A stretch of 64,000 nt of DNA from Dokdonella_A ginsengisoli. GTDB lineage: Bacteria; Pseudomonadota; Gammaproteobacteria; Xanthomonadales; Rhodanobacteraceae. The position numbers and the translations under genes were made by a program. Position 1 is the stretch's first letter, and each line of letters opens with the position of its first letter. The notes beneath the pieces were generated by a model. The model was not told the DNA's origin. It saw nothing but the letters and a program-made list of their open reading frames with translations, and searched no databases. Of this stretch, positions 11,377-20,877 are shown piece by piece. The stretch spans positions 85,747 to 149,746 of the forward strand of contig NZ_JBHSHD010000017.1 of NCBI RefSeq assembly GCF_042652785.1. The letters are read 5' to 3'.

Positions 11377-13461
11377 ATGAACACAGCCGCCGCCGGTTCC
11401 TCGAGCCCCCTCTCCAAGCTCGCCTGGGCGGCACTCGCCGTAGTCGGCGCGTTCTGCCTCGGCACGATCGCGCTGCATCGCGGCGAGACGATCAACGCGG
11501 TCTGGCTGGTCGCCGCGTCGACCTCGATCTTCTTCATCGGCTACCGCTTCTACAGCCGCTACATCGCCGACAAGGCACTCGGGCTCGACGGCACGCGCGC
11601 GACGCCGGCGGTGCGCCGCAACGACGGCCTGGACTACGTGCCGACCGACAAGTGGGTCGTGTTCGGCCACCACTTCGCCGCGATCGCCGGCGCCGGCCCG
11701 CTGGTCGGCCCGGTGCTGGCCGCGCAGATGGGCTACCTGCCCGGCACTTTGTGGATCCTGTTCGGCGTGATCCTCGCCGGCGCGGTGCAGGACTTCATGA
11801 TCCTGTTCCTGTCGGTGCGTCGCGACGGCCGCTCGCTCGGCGAGATGGTGCGCGCCGAACTGGGACCGACCGCCGGCGTGATCGCGATGATCGGCGTGCT
11901 GATGATCATGTTCATCATCCTCGCCGTGCTCGCCCTGGTGGTGGTCAAGGCGCTGGCGGAAAGCCCGTGGGGCACCTTCACCGTGGCGATGACGATGCCG
12001 ATCGCGGTGTTCATGGGCGTGTACCTGCGCTACCTGCGCCCGGGCCGCGTGATGGAGGTGTCGATCATCGGCCTGGTCCTGCTGCTGCTCTCGATCTGGC
12101 TCGGCGGCGTGGTCGCGCACGATCCGCAGTGGGCGGCGATGTTCCACTTCAACGGCCGCCAGCTGGCCTGGATGCTGATCGGCTACGGCTTCGTCGCCTC
12201 GGTGCTGCCGGTGTGGCTGCTGCTGGCGCCGCGCGACTACCTTTCCACCTTCCTGAAGATCGGCACCGTCGTGCTGCTCGCGCTCGGCATCCTGATCGCC
12301 GCGCCGGAACTGCGCATGCCGGCGATCACGAAGTTCATCGACGGCAGCGGCCCGGTGTTCGCCGGCAACCTGTTCCCGTTCCTGTTCATCACGATCGCCT
12401 GCGGCGCGGTGTCCGGCTGGCATTCGCTGATCTCCTCCGGCACCACGCCCAAGCTGCTGGCGAACGAGAAGGAAGCGCGCCTGGTCGGCTACGGCTCGAT
12501 GCTGATGGAAGCCTTCGTCGCGATCATGGCGCTGATCGCTGCCTGCGTGCTCGACCCCGGCATCTACTTCGCGATGAACTCGCCCGGCGCGCTGATCGGC
12601 ACCACGGTCGAGTCGGCCGCGCAGGCGATCAGCTCCTGGGGCTTCGTCATCACGCCGGACGTGCTGGCGCAGACCGCCAAGGACATCGGCGAGAACTCGA
12701 TCCTGTCGCGCGCCGGCGGCGCGCCGACGCTCGCCGTCGGCATGGCGCACATCATCCACCAGGTCATCGCCGGCGAAGGCATGATGGCGTTCTGGTACCA
12801 CTACGCGATCCTGTTCGAGGCGCTGTTCATCCTCACCACCGTCGACGCCGGCACGCGCGTCGGCCGCTTCATGATCCAGGAACTGGCCGGCCTGGCCGTG
12901 CCGGCGCTGAAGAAGACCGAATCGTGGGCCGCCAACCTGATCGCCACCGCGCTGTGCGTCGGCTGCTGGGGCTACTTCCTCTACCAGGGCGTGGTCGATC
13001 CGCTCGGCGGCATCAACACGCTGTGGCCGCTGTTCGGCATCGCCAACCAGATGCTCGCGGCGATCGCGCTGACCCTGGCCTGCGTCTGCCTGATCAAGAT
13101 GAAGCGCGACAAGTACCTGTGGATTCCGCTGCTGCCGACCGTGTGGCTGGTGATCTGCACGCTGACCGCGGGCTGGCAGAAGGTGTTCTCCAGCGACGTC
13201 AAGGTCAGCTTCCTCGCCCACGCGCAGAAGTATTCCGCCGCGCTCGACGCCGGTCAGGTGCTGGCACCGGCGAAGTCGATCGACGACATGCGCCGCATCC
13301 TGACCAACGATTACGTCGATGCCACGCTGGCGGTGATCTTCATGCTGCTGGTGGTGGCGATGGTCGTGTTCGGCCTGCGCGCGGCATTCGCAGCTCGCCG
13401 CAATCCGGTGCCGACCGCGCACGAGACGCCGTACGTCGCGCTGGCCGGAGCGGCGCCGTGA
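11377..13461 (+). CDS. cstA: Carbon starvation protein A (CstA/BtsT-type peptide/pyruvate transporter)
   Basis: The 694-aa product is a polytopic inner-membrane transporter of the CstA family, with roughly 16-18 hydrophobic helices. Diagnostic blocks include HHFAAIAGAGPLVGPVLAAQ, WILFGVILAGAVQDF and SGWHSLISSGTTPK. Family members take up peptides or pyruvate, mostly under carbon limitation. AGGAAC lies upstream of the ATG at 11377. The stop codon overlaps the GTG start of ybdD by four bases (GTGA), so the pair is translationally coupled, as is usual for cstA-ybdD and btsT-yjiX. Confidence 0.95.
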   Translation: MNTAAAGSSSPLSKLAWAALAVVGAFCLGTIALHRGETINAVWLVAASTSIFFIGYRFYSRYIADKALGLDGTRATPAVRRNDGLDYVPTDKWVVFGHHFAAIAGAGPLVGPVLAAQMGYLPGTLWILFGVILAGAVQDFMILFLSVRRDGRSLGEMVRAELGPTAGVIAMIGVLMIMFIILAVLALVVVKALAESPWGTFTVAMTMPIAVFMGVYLRYLRPGRVMEVSIIGLVLLLLSIWLGGVVAHDPQWAAMFHFNGRQLAWMLIGYGFVASVLPVWLLLAPRDYLSTFLKIGTVVLLALGILIAAPELRMPAITKFIDGSGPVFAGNLFPFLFITIACGAVSGWHSLISSGTTPKLLANEKEARLVGYGSMLMEAFVAIMALIAACVLDPGIYFAMNSPGALIGTTVESAAQAISSWGFVITPDVLAQTAKDIGENSILSRAGGAPTLAVGMAHIIHQVIAGEGMMAFWYHYAILFEALFILTTVDAGTRVGRFMIQELAGLAVPALKKTESWAANLIATALCVGCWGYFLYQGVVDPLGGINTLWPLFGIANQMLAAIALTLACVCLIKMKRDKYLWIPLLPTVWLVICTLTAGWQKVFSSDVKVSFLAHAQKYSAALDAGQVLAPAKSIDDMRRILTNDYVDATLAVIFMLLVVAMVVFGLRAAFAARRNPVPTAHETPYVALAGAAP

Positions 13462-13655
13462 GTACGGCGCTGCTACAGCGGTGCTGGCGCCTTTGCGTGC
13501 GCATCGCGCGCCAGATCATCGGCGTGCCGGACTACGAGGTCTACGTCGCGCACCTGCGCGCGCACCATCCCGAGCGCTCGATTCCGAGCTACGCCGAGTT
13601 CTTCAACGAACGGCAGCTGGCGCGCTACAAGGGCGGCGGCGGGCGCTGCTGCTAG
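13458..13655 (+). CDS. ybdD: YbdD/YjiX family small protein
   Basis: This 65-aa protein matches the YbdD/YjiX (DUF466) family that always accompanies CstA-type transporters: the central P-D-Y-E-V-Y-V-A-H-L-R block with H-H-P-E-R, then E-F-F-N-E-R-Q, R-Y-K-G and the terminal G-R-C-C. The GTG start overlaps the cstA TGA. The role is probably to support or regulate the transporter; the mechanism is unknown. A proximal membrane-facing amphipathic N-terminus is visible but no transmembrane helix. Confidence 0.9.
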   Translation: MSTALLQRCWRLCVRIARQIIGVPDYEVYVAHLRAHHPERSIPSYAEFFNERQLARYKGGGGRCC

Positions 13656-13740
13656 GCGCGACGTTCGTCGATCGCGAAGCGGCGAGCGGCCGGCGAGCCG
13701 GTCGGCAGCGAGCCGGGAATCCGGCGCGAAAGGCACCGCG

Positions 13741-13764
13741 GATGCCCGCGTTCGCGGGCATGAC
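13741..13764. repeat. REP-like palindrome downstream of cstA-ybdD
   Basis: TGCCCGCG (13743-13750) and CGCGGGCA (13753-13760) form an 8-bp stem with a 2-base loop, flanked by GA and TGAC. The same GATGCCCGC...GCGGGCATGAC unit recurs near 36171 and, diverged, at 42391, and a sister form with ATTCCCGC occurs at 42331 and twice in murD2. The rest of 13656-13862 shows no gene. Confidence 0.8.
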
Positions 13765-13862
13765 GTCGCGAGGTTCGGCAGCGCCCCCACGCGAACGGAC
13801 GCCCGCAGCCGAGGCCGCGACACCCGCTTCTCCGCCGCGACGGCGCGCCCTATGCTGGCGCG

Positions 13863-14477
13863 ATGAGGATTCTCTACCTGCTCGATCTGGTCGGCGTGGC
13901 CGTGTTCGCGATCAGCGGCACGCTCGCGGCCGGGCGGGCGGGCCTCGACCTGCTCGGCGTGCTGGTGATCGCCGCGGTCACCGCGATCGGCGGCGGAACC
14001 CTGCGCGACCTGCTGCTCGACCGGCATCCGATCTTCTGGGTGCGCGATCCGCGCTATCTGTACGTGATCGGCACGACCGCACTGCTGACGGTGGCCTGCG
14101 CACGCTGGGGTTCGCTGCCGTACCACGACGTGCTGCTGGTCGCCGACGCGCTCGGCCTGGCGCTGTTCGCGCTGACCGGCGCCGAACTCGCCGAGGAAGC
14201 CGAGCACCCGGCGGTCATCGTCGTGCTGACCGGCACGATGACCGGCGTGGCCGGCGGCGTCGTGCGCGACGTGCTCACCGCGCAGGTGCCGCTGATCCTG
14301 CGCGGCGACATCTACGCCAGCGCGGCGATCGTCGGCATCGCGCTGTACCTGATGCTGCACAGGCTCGGCGTACCACGCGCGTTCGCGTTCGCGGCGGGTT
14401 TCCTGACGGTGGCCGGGCTGCGCCTGGCCTCCGTCACCTGGGGATTGCAGCTGCCGACCTTCGAGCTGCGCGGATGA
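13863..14477 (+). CDS. TRIC/UPF0126 (YadS-type) membrane channel or transporter
   Basis: This 204-aa protein has about seven hydrophobic helices in two similar halves, each containing a glycine-rich turn followed by R-D: GGGTLRDLLLDRHPIFWV in the first and GGVVRDVLTAQVP in the second. This is the pattern of the UPF0126 family, now grouped with trimeric intracellular cation channels; some members are annotated as glycine transporters. The ATG at 13863 directly follows a short leader. A strong hairpin terminator sits 4 bases past the stop region. Confidence 0.88.
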   Translation: MRILYLLDLVGVAVFAISGTLAAGRAGLDLLGVLVIAAVTAIGGGTLRDLLLDRHPIFWVRDPRYLYVIGTTALLTVACARWGSLPYHDVLLVADALGLALFALTGAELAEEAEHPAVIVVLTGTMTGVAGGVVRDVLTAQVPLILRGDIYASAAIVGIALYLMLHRLGVPRAFAFAAGFLTVAGLRLASVTWGLQLPTFELRG

Positions 14478-14480
14478 GGC

Positions 14481-14512
14481 GCGCGACCGGCACGCCTGCA
14501 TGCCGGTCGCGC
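14481..14512. terminator. Bidirectional hairpin between TRIC gene and the 699-aa orphan
   Basis: GCGCGACCGGCA (14481-14492) pairs perfectly with 14501-14512 over 12 bp with an 8-base loop, between two convergent genes. A short T-rich tract (ATCTTCCC) follows on the plus strand. Confidence 0.75.
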
Positions 14513-14531
14513 ATCTTCCCGCCGGAAAACC

Positions 14532-16631
14532 TCAGTTGCCGGCGTCGCGCACGACCATCTGGCCCGGAATCGACTGGCCGGTCAGGCCGGTCATGCTGAG
14601 GAAGTTCTCGGCCATGAAGTTGCGCGAGAAGTCGTTGGAGACGACCGCGAAAACTTCGCCCGGCGTGTTCGCCATCGCCAGCTTGACCTCGAAATCGTTC
14701 GACGCCGCACTGCCGGCGCGGATCATGCCCGGCAGGTCGCCGCGGCCGGTCTTGTCGAGGTAGTCCTTGGCGATGTCGCGCAGCTGCATCAGCTGGGAAT
14801 CGTTGAAGGTGAGCTGCACGTGCTGGTTGCCGTCGAAGCTCTTCGGCTTGGCGCCCTGCCCGTCGAACGCGTTGCGCATGTACGAGGTCAGGCTCTCGTT
14901 GTAGTTGGCGAGCATGACGCGGTACGTCGTCGCGCCCTCGATCGGCTTGCCGTCGGCGCCGAGCTTGAAGCTGACTTCGCTGGAGTGGTCGTTGTTGATC
15001 GTGTAGCTGTTGGTCTGCTCGATGCTGCCGTCCTGCCAGGTGGTGCGGTTGATCGTCAGGTGGCTGCTGTTGATCTCCTGCATCCACGACAGGCTGCCGA
15101 GATTGGCGCCGACCGAGGCGACGTGGTCGGAGTTGAAGATCTCCGACTTGCCGGACTGGCTCACGCCCGGCGGCGACCAGTTCGGAATCTGGCCCGAGCT
15201 CATGAAGTTCTGGTACGCGGCGCGCCCTTCCTCGGTGCGCAGGTCCAGGCGCGCGACCGACATCGCCTGCGTGTCCGCGCTCTTGTCCACGCCGATGCCG
15301 GCGCTGATCAGGCCGCGGCGACCGATGCCGAGGAACATCTCGTTCTCGACCGTCTTGACCGGGCCGGAATAGACCTCGAACGTGTTCGCGTCGACGCGGC
15401 GCACGCCGAAGCCCTGGCCTTTCAGTTCGGTGTGCGTGGTCTCGCCGTTGAGCAGCTTGTAGCTGGCCGCGAAGGAGGTTCCCTCCAGCGTCTGCCCGCG
15501 CATCATCACCGAGGTGCCGACCGGCATGTTCATCGGATCGAGCGGGTTCGGCGCGACGGCCAGGTCGCCCTTGGCGAGCTGCGCGCCCTGCTGCGGCGTC
15601 ACCGTCGCCTGGTAGGTCAGGCGCGTGCCGGTGAACGTCTCGGCCGAGGCCGACACCGGAATCGGCAGGCCCTTGACGACGTTGCGCAGCAGCGGCGAGC
15701 TCTCGACCAGGCTCTTCGCGCCCGGCGACAGCACGCCGAGCTTGTCGGCCCAGCCGTAGATGCGGTTCAGCGGCGTCTTGCCGAAGCTGGCGCTGCCGGT
15801 GATCTGCATCTGCGCCGACATCTCGAACTGCTGCGTCTGCTGGAAGTTGACGTCGGTCTGCACCTGAGAGAGCTTGACCTCGCCCTCGACGCGGACGTCG
15901 CCGCCGACGCGCGCGGGAATCAGCGACGGCGTGCTCGCACCGATCACCGGCGTGGAGAAGTTCACCTGCGAACCCGGATTCATCGCCCAGCCGAGCGCCT
16001 CATCGGGCAGCTTGCCGAGCAGCTCGTAGGCGGACTGGACCTGCTCGGGCGACGGATTGGCCGGCAGCTTCACGCCGAGCACGCCGAGCGCGCTGCTGAC
16101 CTGCTCGAGCGGCAGGGACGATACGTTCGTCGTGGACTGGCCGGCGGTCAGGTAGGCCGGCACCTGCGCCGGCTGCGCCTTCGCCTCGTCGACGATGCGC
16201 TGCAGTTCCTGCGTGTACGGATTGCTCTGGTAGGCGGTGAGCGCGTTGTCGTACTCGTAGCTCGCCGTCGCGCCGTTCAGGCCGGCGAAGTCGCTGCGCT
16301 GCGGCGCGAAGCGGTCGAGCGCGGCCTGCGCCTGTTCCGCGCGCGTGGCGTTGAACGCCTCGACGCGGGGTGTGTACACCGACGAGGCGACCTGGCCCGG
16401 CATGCCGGCGAGGTCGTCGCGGCGCGGCAGCGGCAGCGCATGGATCGCCTGCACGGCTTCCTGCGGCGTGGCGGCTTCCTCGGCGGTCTTCGGCTTCGCT
16501 GCAGCCGCAGCGGGAGCGGCGGTGTCGGCCGCCGGGGCCGAAGCGGGCGTCTCGGGCTGCGGGGCGGCCTGCGGTTCTTCGGCGGGAAGCGTGCGCGGGC
16601 TCTGCGCGCGGACTCCATTGATGTCGACCAT
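14532..16631 (-). CDS. Large hypothetical protein, 699 aa
   Basis: I do not recognise this protein. It has no signal peptide or membrane helix. Residues about 15-65 are an Ala/Pro/Glu low-complexity linker, residues 70-180 are helical and charged, and the rest is rich in beta-type alternation (for example VRVEGEVKLSQVQTDVN and TINRTTWQDGSIEQTNSYTI) with many Thr, Ser, Asn and Gln, ending in GQMVVRDAGN. No catalytic motif stands out. The composition would suit a secreted effector, surface protein or cell-contact factor exported without a Sec signal, but nothing in the flanks (TRIC channel, LtrA) supports a particular role. The ATG at 16631 is preceded by a GGAGGGAAG-type ribosome site on the minus strand. 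The matching codon pattern suggests it is a real gene. Confidence 0.75.
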   Translation of the reverse strand: MVDINGVRAQSPRTLPAEEPQAAPQPETPASAPAADTAAPAAAAAKPKTAEEAATPQEAVQAIHALPLPRRDDLAGMPGQVASSVYTPRVEAFNATRAEQAQAALDRFAPQRSDFAGLNGATASYEYDNALTAYQSNPYTQELQRIVDEAKAQPAQVPAYLTAGQSTTNVSSLPLEQVSSALGVLGVKLPANPSPEQVQSAYELLGKLPDEALGWAMNPGSQVNFSTPVIGASTPSLIPARVGGDVRVEGEVKLSQVQTDVNFQQTQQFEMSAQMQITGSASFGKTPLNRIYGWADKLGVLSPGAKSLVESSPLLRNVVKGLPIPVSASAETFTGTRLTYQATVTPQQGAQLAKGDLAVAPNPLDPMNMPVGTSVMMRGQTLEGTSFAASYKLLNGETTHTELKGQGFGVRRVDANTFEVYSGPVKTVENEMFLGIGRRGLISAGIGVDKSADTQAMSVARLDLRTEEGRAAYQNFMSSGQIPNWSPPGVSQSGKSEIFNSDHVASVGANLGSLSWMQEINSSHLTINRTTWQDGSIEQTNSYTINNDHSSEVSFKLGADGKPIEGATTYRVMLANYNESLTSYMRNAFDGQGAKPKSFDGNQHVQLTFNDSQLMQLRDIAKDYLDKTGRGDLPGMIRAGSAASNDFEVKLAMANTPGEVFAVVSNDFSRNFMAENFLSMTGLTGQSIPGQMVVRDAGN

Positions 16632-16725
16632 GATCTTCCCTCCGGAAACGGCGATTCGGGCCGCAACCGTACCCGGCCGGCACCGGCCGGACCATTGGGG
16701 ACAACCCTAGAAGCGCCTGGCGGCG

Positions 16726-17913
16726 CTAGTGCGCGCCGTGGGCGGAACGGCGCAGCGCCAGCGTCTCCCAGGCGGCGACGAGCATCATCACCACGGTCGT
16801 GGCCGCACCGAGCGCGAGGGCGGAAGCGTGCAGGGACGTCGCCAACGGCACCAGCGCCAGCATCAGCGCGAGACCAACGAGGTGCGACAGCGGCGGCCCG
16901 CGACGGTCGTTGGTGACCCACTTGAACAGCAGGTTGCCTGCCAGGTACAGGGCCGGGCCGCCGAGGATCACCGCGATGCCGGCGCCGTCGGCGTGGCCCG
17001 GATGCACGAGCACGATCTCGTCGGCGACCGCGCAGACGATGATGCCGGCGATGATCAGCACGTGCACGTAGGTGTAGGCGATGCGCGCGATGCGGCCGGG
17101 GTCGTCGGAGTGCTCGATGCGGTGGGCGGCGCGGCCGGCGCCGGTGTTGAAGTAGACCAGCCACATCGCCACGCTGCCGAGGAAGTCGACGATGAAGGCG
17201 GCGGCAGTGGTCGCGTTCCAGCTCTGCTCGGCGAAGGTCGCGCCGGTGACCAGCAGCGACTCGCCCAGCGCGATGATCACGAACAGCGCGCAGCGCTCGG
17301 CGAAATGCCCGCCGTGCACGTCCCAGTCGGCGGTGGTCGAGCGGCCGAGGCCGGGCACGCGGAAGTACATCGCCGGGCCGCAGATCTCGATCGCCAGCGC
17401 GGCGACCCAGCACAGGAACTGCGCGGCGCCGTCCTGGAACGCGCCGACGATCCACAGCACGCCGGACGCGCTCAGCCAGACCAGGATGCGCTGGAAGTTG
17501 CGCCGCCGCGACGCCGTCTCGCGCCGCACCGCCCACAGGAAGAACAGCGTGCGGCCGACCTGCATGCCGACGTAGGCGGCGATGAAGGTGAAGGTGCGCT
17601 CGCCGAAGGCCTGCGGGATCGACGCCGACAGCACCAGCCCGGCGAGCATCAGCACGAACAGGCACAGGCGCACCGGCGTGCGTTCCGGATCGAGCCAGTT
17701 GGTGACCCAGGCGGTGTAGACCCACACCCACCACACGCCGAACAGCAGCAGCGCGGTCTGCAATGCGCCGACCAGGTCCAGGTGCGCGAGCAGGCGGTGC
17801 GAAAGCTGGGTCACCGCGAATACGAAGACGAGGTCGAAGAACAGCTCGACCATCGTGACCTTGCCGTCCTCGTGGCCGCCTCGACGGCGCAGCAGGCTGC
17901 TCGCTTCGCTCAT
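16726..17913 (-). CDS. ltrA: Low temperature requirement protein A (LtrA) family
   Basis: The 395-aa protein is a polytopic membrane protein with about eleven hydrophobic segments. The opening K-V-T-M-V-E-L-F-F-D-L-V-F-V-F-A-V-T-Q-L and the later H-x-x-H-F-A-E-R-C-A-L-F-V-I-I-A-L-G-E-S block (VHGGHFAERCALFVIIALGE) are hallmarks of the LtrA family, first linked to growth of Listeria at low temperature. The biochemical activity is not known. It is a single gene on the minus strand, 94 bases upstream of the orphan gene's start. Confidence 0.88.
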   Translation of the reverse strand: MSEASSLLRRRGGHEDGKVTMVELFFDLVFVFAVTQLSHRLLAHLDLVGALQTALLLFGVWWVWVYTAWVTNWLDPERTPVRLCLFVLMLAGLVLSASIPQAFGERTFTFIAAYVGMQVGRTLFFLWAVRRETASRRRNFQRILVWLSASGVLWIVGAFQDGAAQFLCWVAALAIEICGPAMYFRVPGLGRSTTADWDVHGGHFAERCALFVIIALGESLLVTGATFAEQSWNATTAAAFIVDFLGSVAMWLVYFNTGAGRAAHRIEHSDDPGRIARIAYTYVHVLIIAGIIVCAVADEIVLVHPGHADGAGIAVILGGPALYLAGNLLFKWVTNDRRGPPLSHLVGLALMLALVPLATSLHASALALGAATTVVMMLVAAWETLALRRSAHGAH

Positions 17914-18049
17914 GTGTTCCCCTTCCGGACGGGTGTCCCGCGCGCCATGCTAGCCGACTCGCGCCCGGCCGGAGCGGCCGGACACGCACGTTTACGGGAA
18001 GGCCGCGCGATCCCTTTCGCCGCCGCGAAGGCGCGACGGCCAGGCGCGG

Positions 18050-18718
18050 CTACGGAGCCTCGAAGCCGTCGCCGAAGATCGTGTCGTCGCCCGCCGGCGG
18101 CGTGAAGTCGCCGGCCATCTGCAGGGCGAGCGCATTGTCGTCGCCGGCGATGGCCTGGTTGATCTGGCTGCCGAAGCCGCCGCAGTCGCCCGCGCCGACC
18201 GGCGGGATCGTGAAGCCCGCACCGGACAGGTCCAGGCCGCCCGGCGACCCGGTACCGGCGAGCGCGACCTCGATCGGCTCGAGCACGCAGGTGCCGACGT
18301 CGATCGGGCCCAGCGGGCTCGACGCGGAGACCACCTGCAGCCGCAGGATCGCCGGCGTCAGCGCGGCGACGCCGTCGGGCGCGACCTGGCCGCTCGACTG
18401 GCCGCTCTGGCTGAGCTGGTAGGTGACCACGACCGGCCCCAGCGGCGAGGAGTAGCTCGTCGTGGCCTGCGGAAAGGTGAAGCGGCCCGCGGCGATCGCG
18501 CCGCTCGCCGCATCGTAGCCGGAACCTGCGAACGTGCCGCCGGACGGCAGCGCGCCGGCCTGGCCGTTGACCGAGATCGTGCCGGTCAGCGGATAGTCCA
18601 CCGCCGCGGCGATCGCCGGCAGCAGCAGCAATGCACCGGACGCCGCCGCACACGCGAGCCGTGCGGCCGCGCGCCGCTCGCCTGGCAAGAACCCGCCTCG
18701 CAAGAAAACGCTGCGCAT
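18050..18718 (-). CDS. Small secreted protein with C-terminal DTIFGDGFE tag
   Basis: The 222-aa product has a long n-region and signal peptide ending in LLLLPAIAAA, followed by VDYPLTGTISVNGQ, a Gly/Ser/Thr-rich beta domain. Two cysteines (GTCVLEP and GDCGGFG) may pair. It ends PPAGDDTIFGDGFEAP, one of the best copies of the tag also found at 7532 and 24875. The ATG at 18718 has GGGAG upstream. I cannot assign a function; the composition suits an exported or surface beta-sandwich protein. It follows an S9 peptidase gene on the same strand after 86 bases. Confidence 0.8.
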   Translation of the reverse strand: MRSVFLRGGFLPGERRAAARLACAAASGALLLLPAIAAAVDYPLTGTISVNGQAGALPSGGTFAGSGYDAASGAIAAGRFTFPQATTSYSSPLGPVVVTYQLSQSGQSSGQVAPDGVAALTPAILRLQVVSASSPLGPIDVGTCVLEPIEVALAGTGSPGGLDLSGAGFTIPPVGAGDCGGFGSQINQAIAGDDNALALQMAGDFTPPAGDDTIFGDGFEAP

Positions 18719-18804
18719 CTGTGTCGCTCCCCCTGGTGTGACGGCTGCGGATTTCCCGCCGGCCCGTTCGCGAACGGCGCCGGCAGGAAACCGCCGGATG
18801 TTTC

Positions 18805-20877
18805 CTACTTCTTCTTTTTCTCTTCCACCGCCGTCCACTGCTTCAGCCAGGCGTTGACGGTGTCGTGCCACAGCACGCTGTTGTGCGGCTTGAGCACCCA
18901 GTGGTTCTCGTCCGGGAAATGCAGGAACTGGCTCGGGATGCCGCGCCGCTGCGCGGCGGTGAAGGCGGCGATGCCCTGCTCGATCGGAATGCGGAAGTCC
19001 TGCTCGCCGTGCACCACTAGGATCGGCACGCGCCAGTCCTTGACGTGGTTGACCGGGTTGAACTTCTCGTAGCCGGCCGGATCCTCGTACGGCGTCTTGC
19101 CGTTGTGCTCCCACTCGTCGAACCACAGTTCCTCGGTCGAGTAGCCCATCATGCGCGCGTCGAACACGCCGTCGTGCGCGACGATGCACTTCCACGGCTC
19201 GTTCCACACGCCGGCGATCCAGAACGCCATGAAGCCGCCGTACGACGCACCCAGCGCGCAGGCGCGGTCGCCGTCGAGGAAGCGGAAATTCTCCAGCGCC
19301 GCGGTCCAGCCGAGCTTGAGGTCTTCCAGCGGCGCGCCGCCCCAGTCGCCGGAGATCGCGTCGGTGAATTTCTGGCCGTAGCCGGTCGAGCCGTGGAAAT
19401 TGATCGTCACCACCGCGAAACCCTGCCCGGCGTAGGTCTGCGCGTTCCAGCGGTAGTGGAAGTCGCTGGTCATCGCGCCCTGCGGGCCACCATGGATGAT
19501 GAAGGCGACCGGGTACTTGCGGCCCGCCTTGTAGCCGACCGGCTTTACCACGTAGCCCTGCACCGAATCGCCGCCGGCGCCTTGGAAGGTGAAGAACTGC
19601 GCGTCGCCGAAGCGGACGTTCTTCAGGCGTTCGGCGTTGAAGCGCGTGACCTGCTTCAGGCCCTTGCCGCGCAGGTCCGCCGCGTACAGGTCGGTCGGGT
19701 GCTTGAAGTCCTGCCGCGCGACGACCATGCCCCGGGCGCCGACGTCGAAGCCGGCCACGCTGCCGCCGTCGACGATGCGCAGGGCCTTGCCGCTGGCGAC
19801 GTCGATCGCGAACAGCGGGTGCTCGCCCTTGTCGTCGGTGGTGGTGTACAGCGTCTTGCCGTCGGCCGATTCCTTCAGCGCCGAGGCCGAGCGGTCCCAG
19901 TTCGGGGCGATCTCCTTCTTCGCGCCGGTGGCCAGGTCCATCGCCCAGATGCCGAAGCGGTCGGCTTCGAAGCCCGGGCGCTTCATCGCCAGCCAGTACA
20001 GCGTCTTGCCGTCCCGCGACGGCAGCGGATAGCCGTCCCAGGCCAGGTTGTCGGCGGTCAGGTTGCGCGGTTCGGCCGAGCCGTCGGCCGGCACCGCGTA
20101 GACGTCGAAGTTGGTCGACCACGGTTCGGTCGTGCCGGCGATGCGTGCGTTGAAGTACACGATCGTCCCGTCCGGCGAGAACGCGTACTCGCCGTCGTCG
20201 CCGAACGGCTTGGACGGCACGTCGCCGTCGATGCCGCGGCTGAGCCGTCGCGGCTCGCCCTGCACGCGCCCGTCGGCGCCGATCTCGGCGACGAACAGCT
20301 GCGAACGGCGGCCGTCGGCCCAGGTGTCCCAGTGGCGGATGAACAGCTTGTCGTAGACCGTGCCGCTGGCCTTGTCGGCCTTGCGCTCGTCCAGGCGCTG
20401 CTTGGTGCAGGCCAGCGTGTCGCAGTCGGGGAACACGTCGATCGACAGCAGCACGCGCTTGCCGTCCGGCGAGAACTTGAAGTTGTTGACGTCCAGCGGC
20501 GCCCAGGTGATCTGGCGCGCCGCACCGCCCTTGGCGTCGACCTGCCAGAGCTGGCTGACGCCGTCCTTGCCGGCGAGGAAGTAGAGGCCGGCGCCGTCGG
20601 CGGACCAGCGCGGTCCGGACGCGCCGAGGCTCGCCTCGGTCAGCCGCTTCGACGTGCCGCCGCCCGCCGGCACGGTCCACACGCTGGTACGGCCCTTGTT
20701 CGCCTCGTAGTCGGTCTCGCGCACCTGGAAGGCGATCTGGCGGCCGTCCGGCGACAGCGACGGATCGCTGACGCGGTCCATCATGACCAGGTCCTGCACA
20801 TTGAACGGATGCGGACCCTCGGCAGCGACGGCCGGAATCGCGACGGCCATCGCGAGGGTGACGGCGAGCAACTTCAT
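18805..20877 (-). CDS. Secreted S9 family prolyl oligopeptidase (dipeptidyl-peptidase-like)
   Basis: The 690-aa periplasmic or secreted peptidase begins with a signal peptide (MKLLAVTLAMAVAIPAVAA), then a WD40-like/TolB-like beta-propeller with repeated S-P-D-G-[RK] strands (about residues 40-400), and a C-terminal alpha/beta hydrolase. The triad is Ser545 in GASYGG, Asp627 in HGEQDFRIP and His659 in DENHW. The family removes dipeptides or short peptides at the N-terminus of oligopeptides. A GGGAGGAAG ribosome site precedes the ATG at 20877. The protein ends in a lysine run (EEKKKK). A second, divergent S9 enzyme is encoded at 36221-38224. Confidence 0.93.
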   Translation of the reverse strand: MKLLAVTLAMAVAIPAVAAEGPHPFNVQDLVMMDRVSDPSLSPDGRQIAFQVRETDYEANKGRTSVWTVPAGGGTSKRLTEASLGASGPRWSADGAGLYFLAGKDGVSQLWQVDAKGGAARQITWAPLDVNNFKFSPDGKRVLLSIDVFPDCDTLACTKQRLDERKADKASGTVYDKLFIRHWDTWADGRRSQLFVAEIGADGRVQGEPRRLSRGIDGDVPSKPFGDDGEYAFSPDGTIVYFNARIAGTTEPWSTNFDVYAVPADGSAEPRNLTADNLAWDGYPLPSRDGKTLYWLAMKRPGFEADRFGIWAMDLATGAKKEIAPNWDRSASALKESADGKTLYTTTDDKGEHPLFAIDVASGKALRIVDGGSVAGFDVGARGMVVARQDFKHPTDLYAADLRGKGLKQVTRFNAERLKNVRFGDAQFFTFQGAGGDSVQGYVVKPVGYKAGRKYPVAFIIHGGPQGAMTSDFHYRWNAQTYAGQGFAVVTINFHGSTGYGQKFTDAISGDWGGAPLEDLKLGWTAALENFRFLDGDRACALGASYGGFMAFWIAGVWNEPWKCIVAHDGVFDARMMGYSTEELWFDEWEHNGKTPYEDPAGYEKFNPVNHVKDWRVPILVVHGEQDFRIPIEQGIAAFTAAQRRGIPSQFLHFPDENHWVLKPHNSVLWHDTVNAWLKQWTAVEEKKKK

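Noticed and set aside
11356..13422. A 688-codon minus-strand frame opposite cstA
   Set aside because: It is a His/Asp/Gln/Arg-rich antisense shadow caused by high GC; cstA on the plus strand is unmistakable.
14820..16916. A 698-codon plus-strand frame opposite the 699-aa orphan
   Set aside because: I compared both strands because the orphan has no known family. The plus-strand product is Arg/Leu/Ala/Val-rich shadow-like sequence; the minus-strand one has balanced composition, a good start site and protein-like strand patterns.
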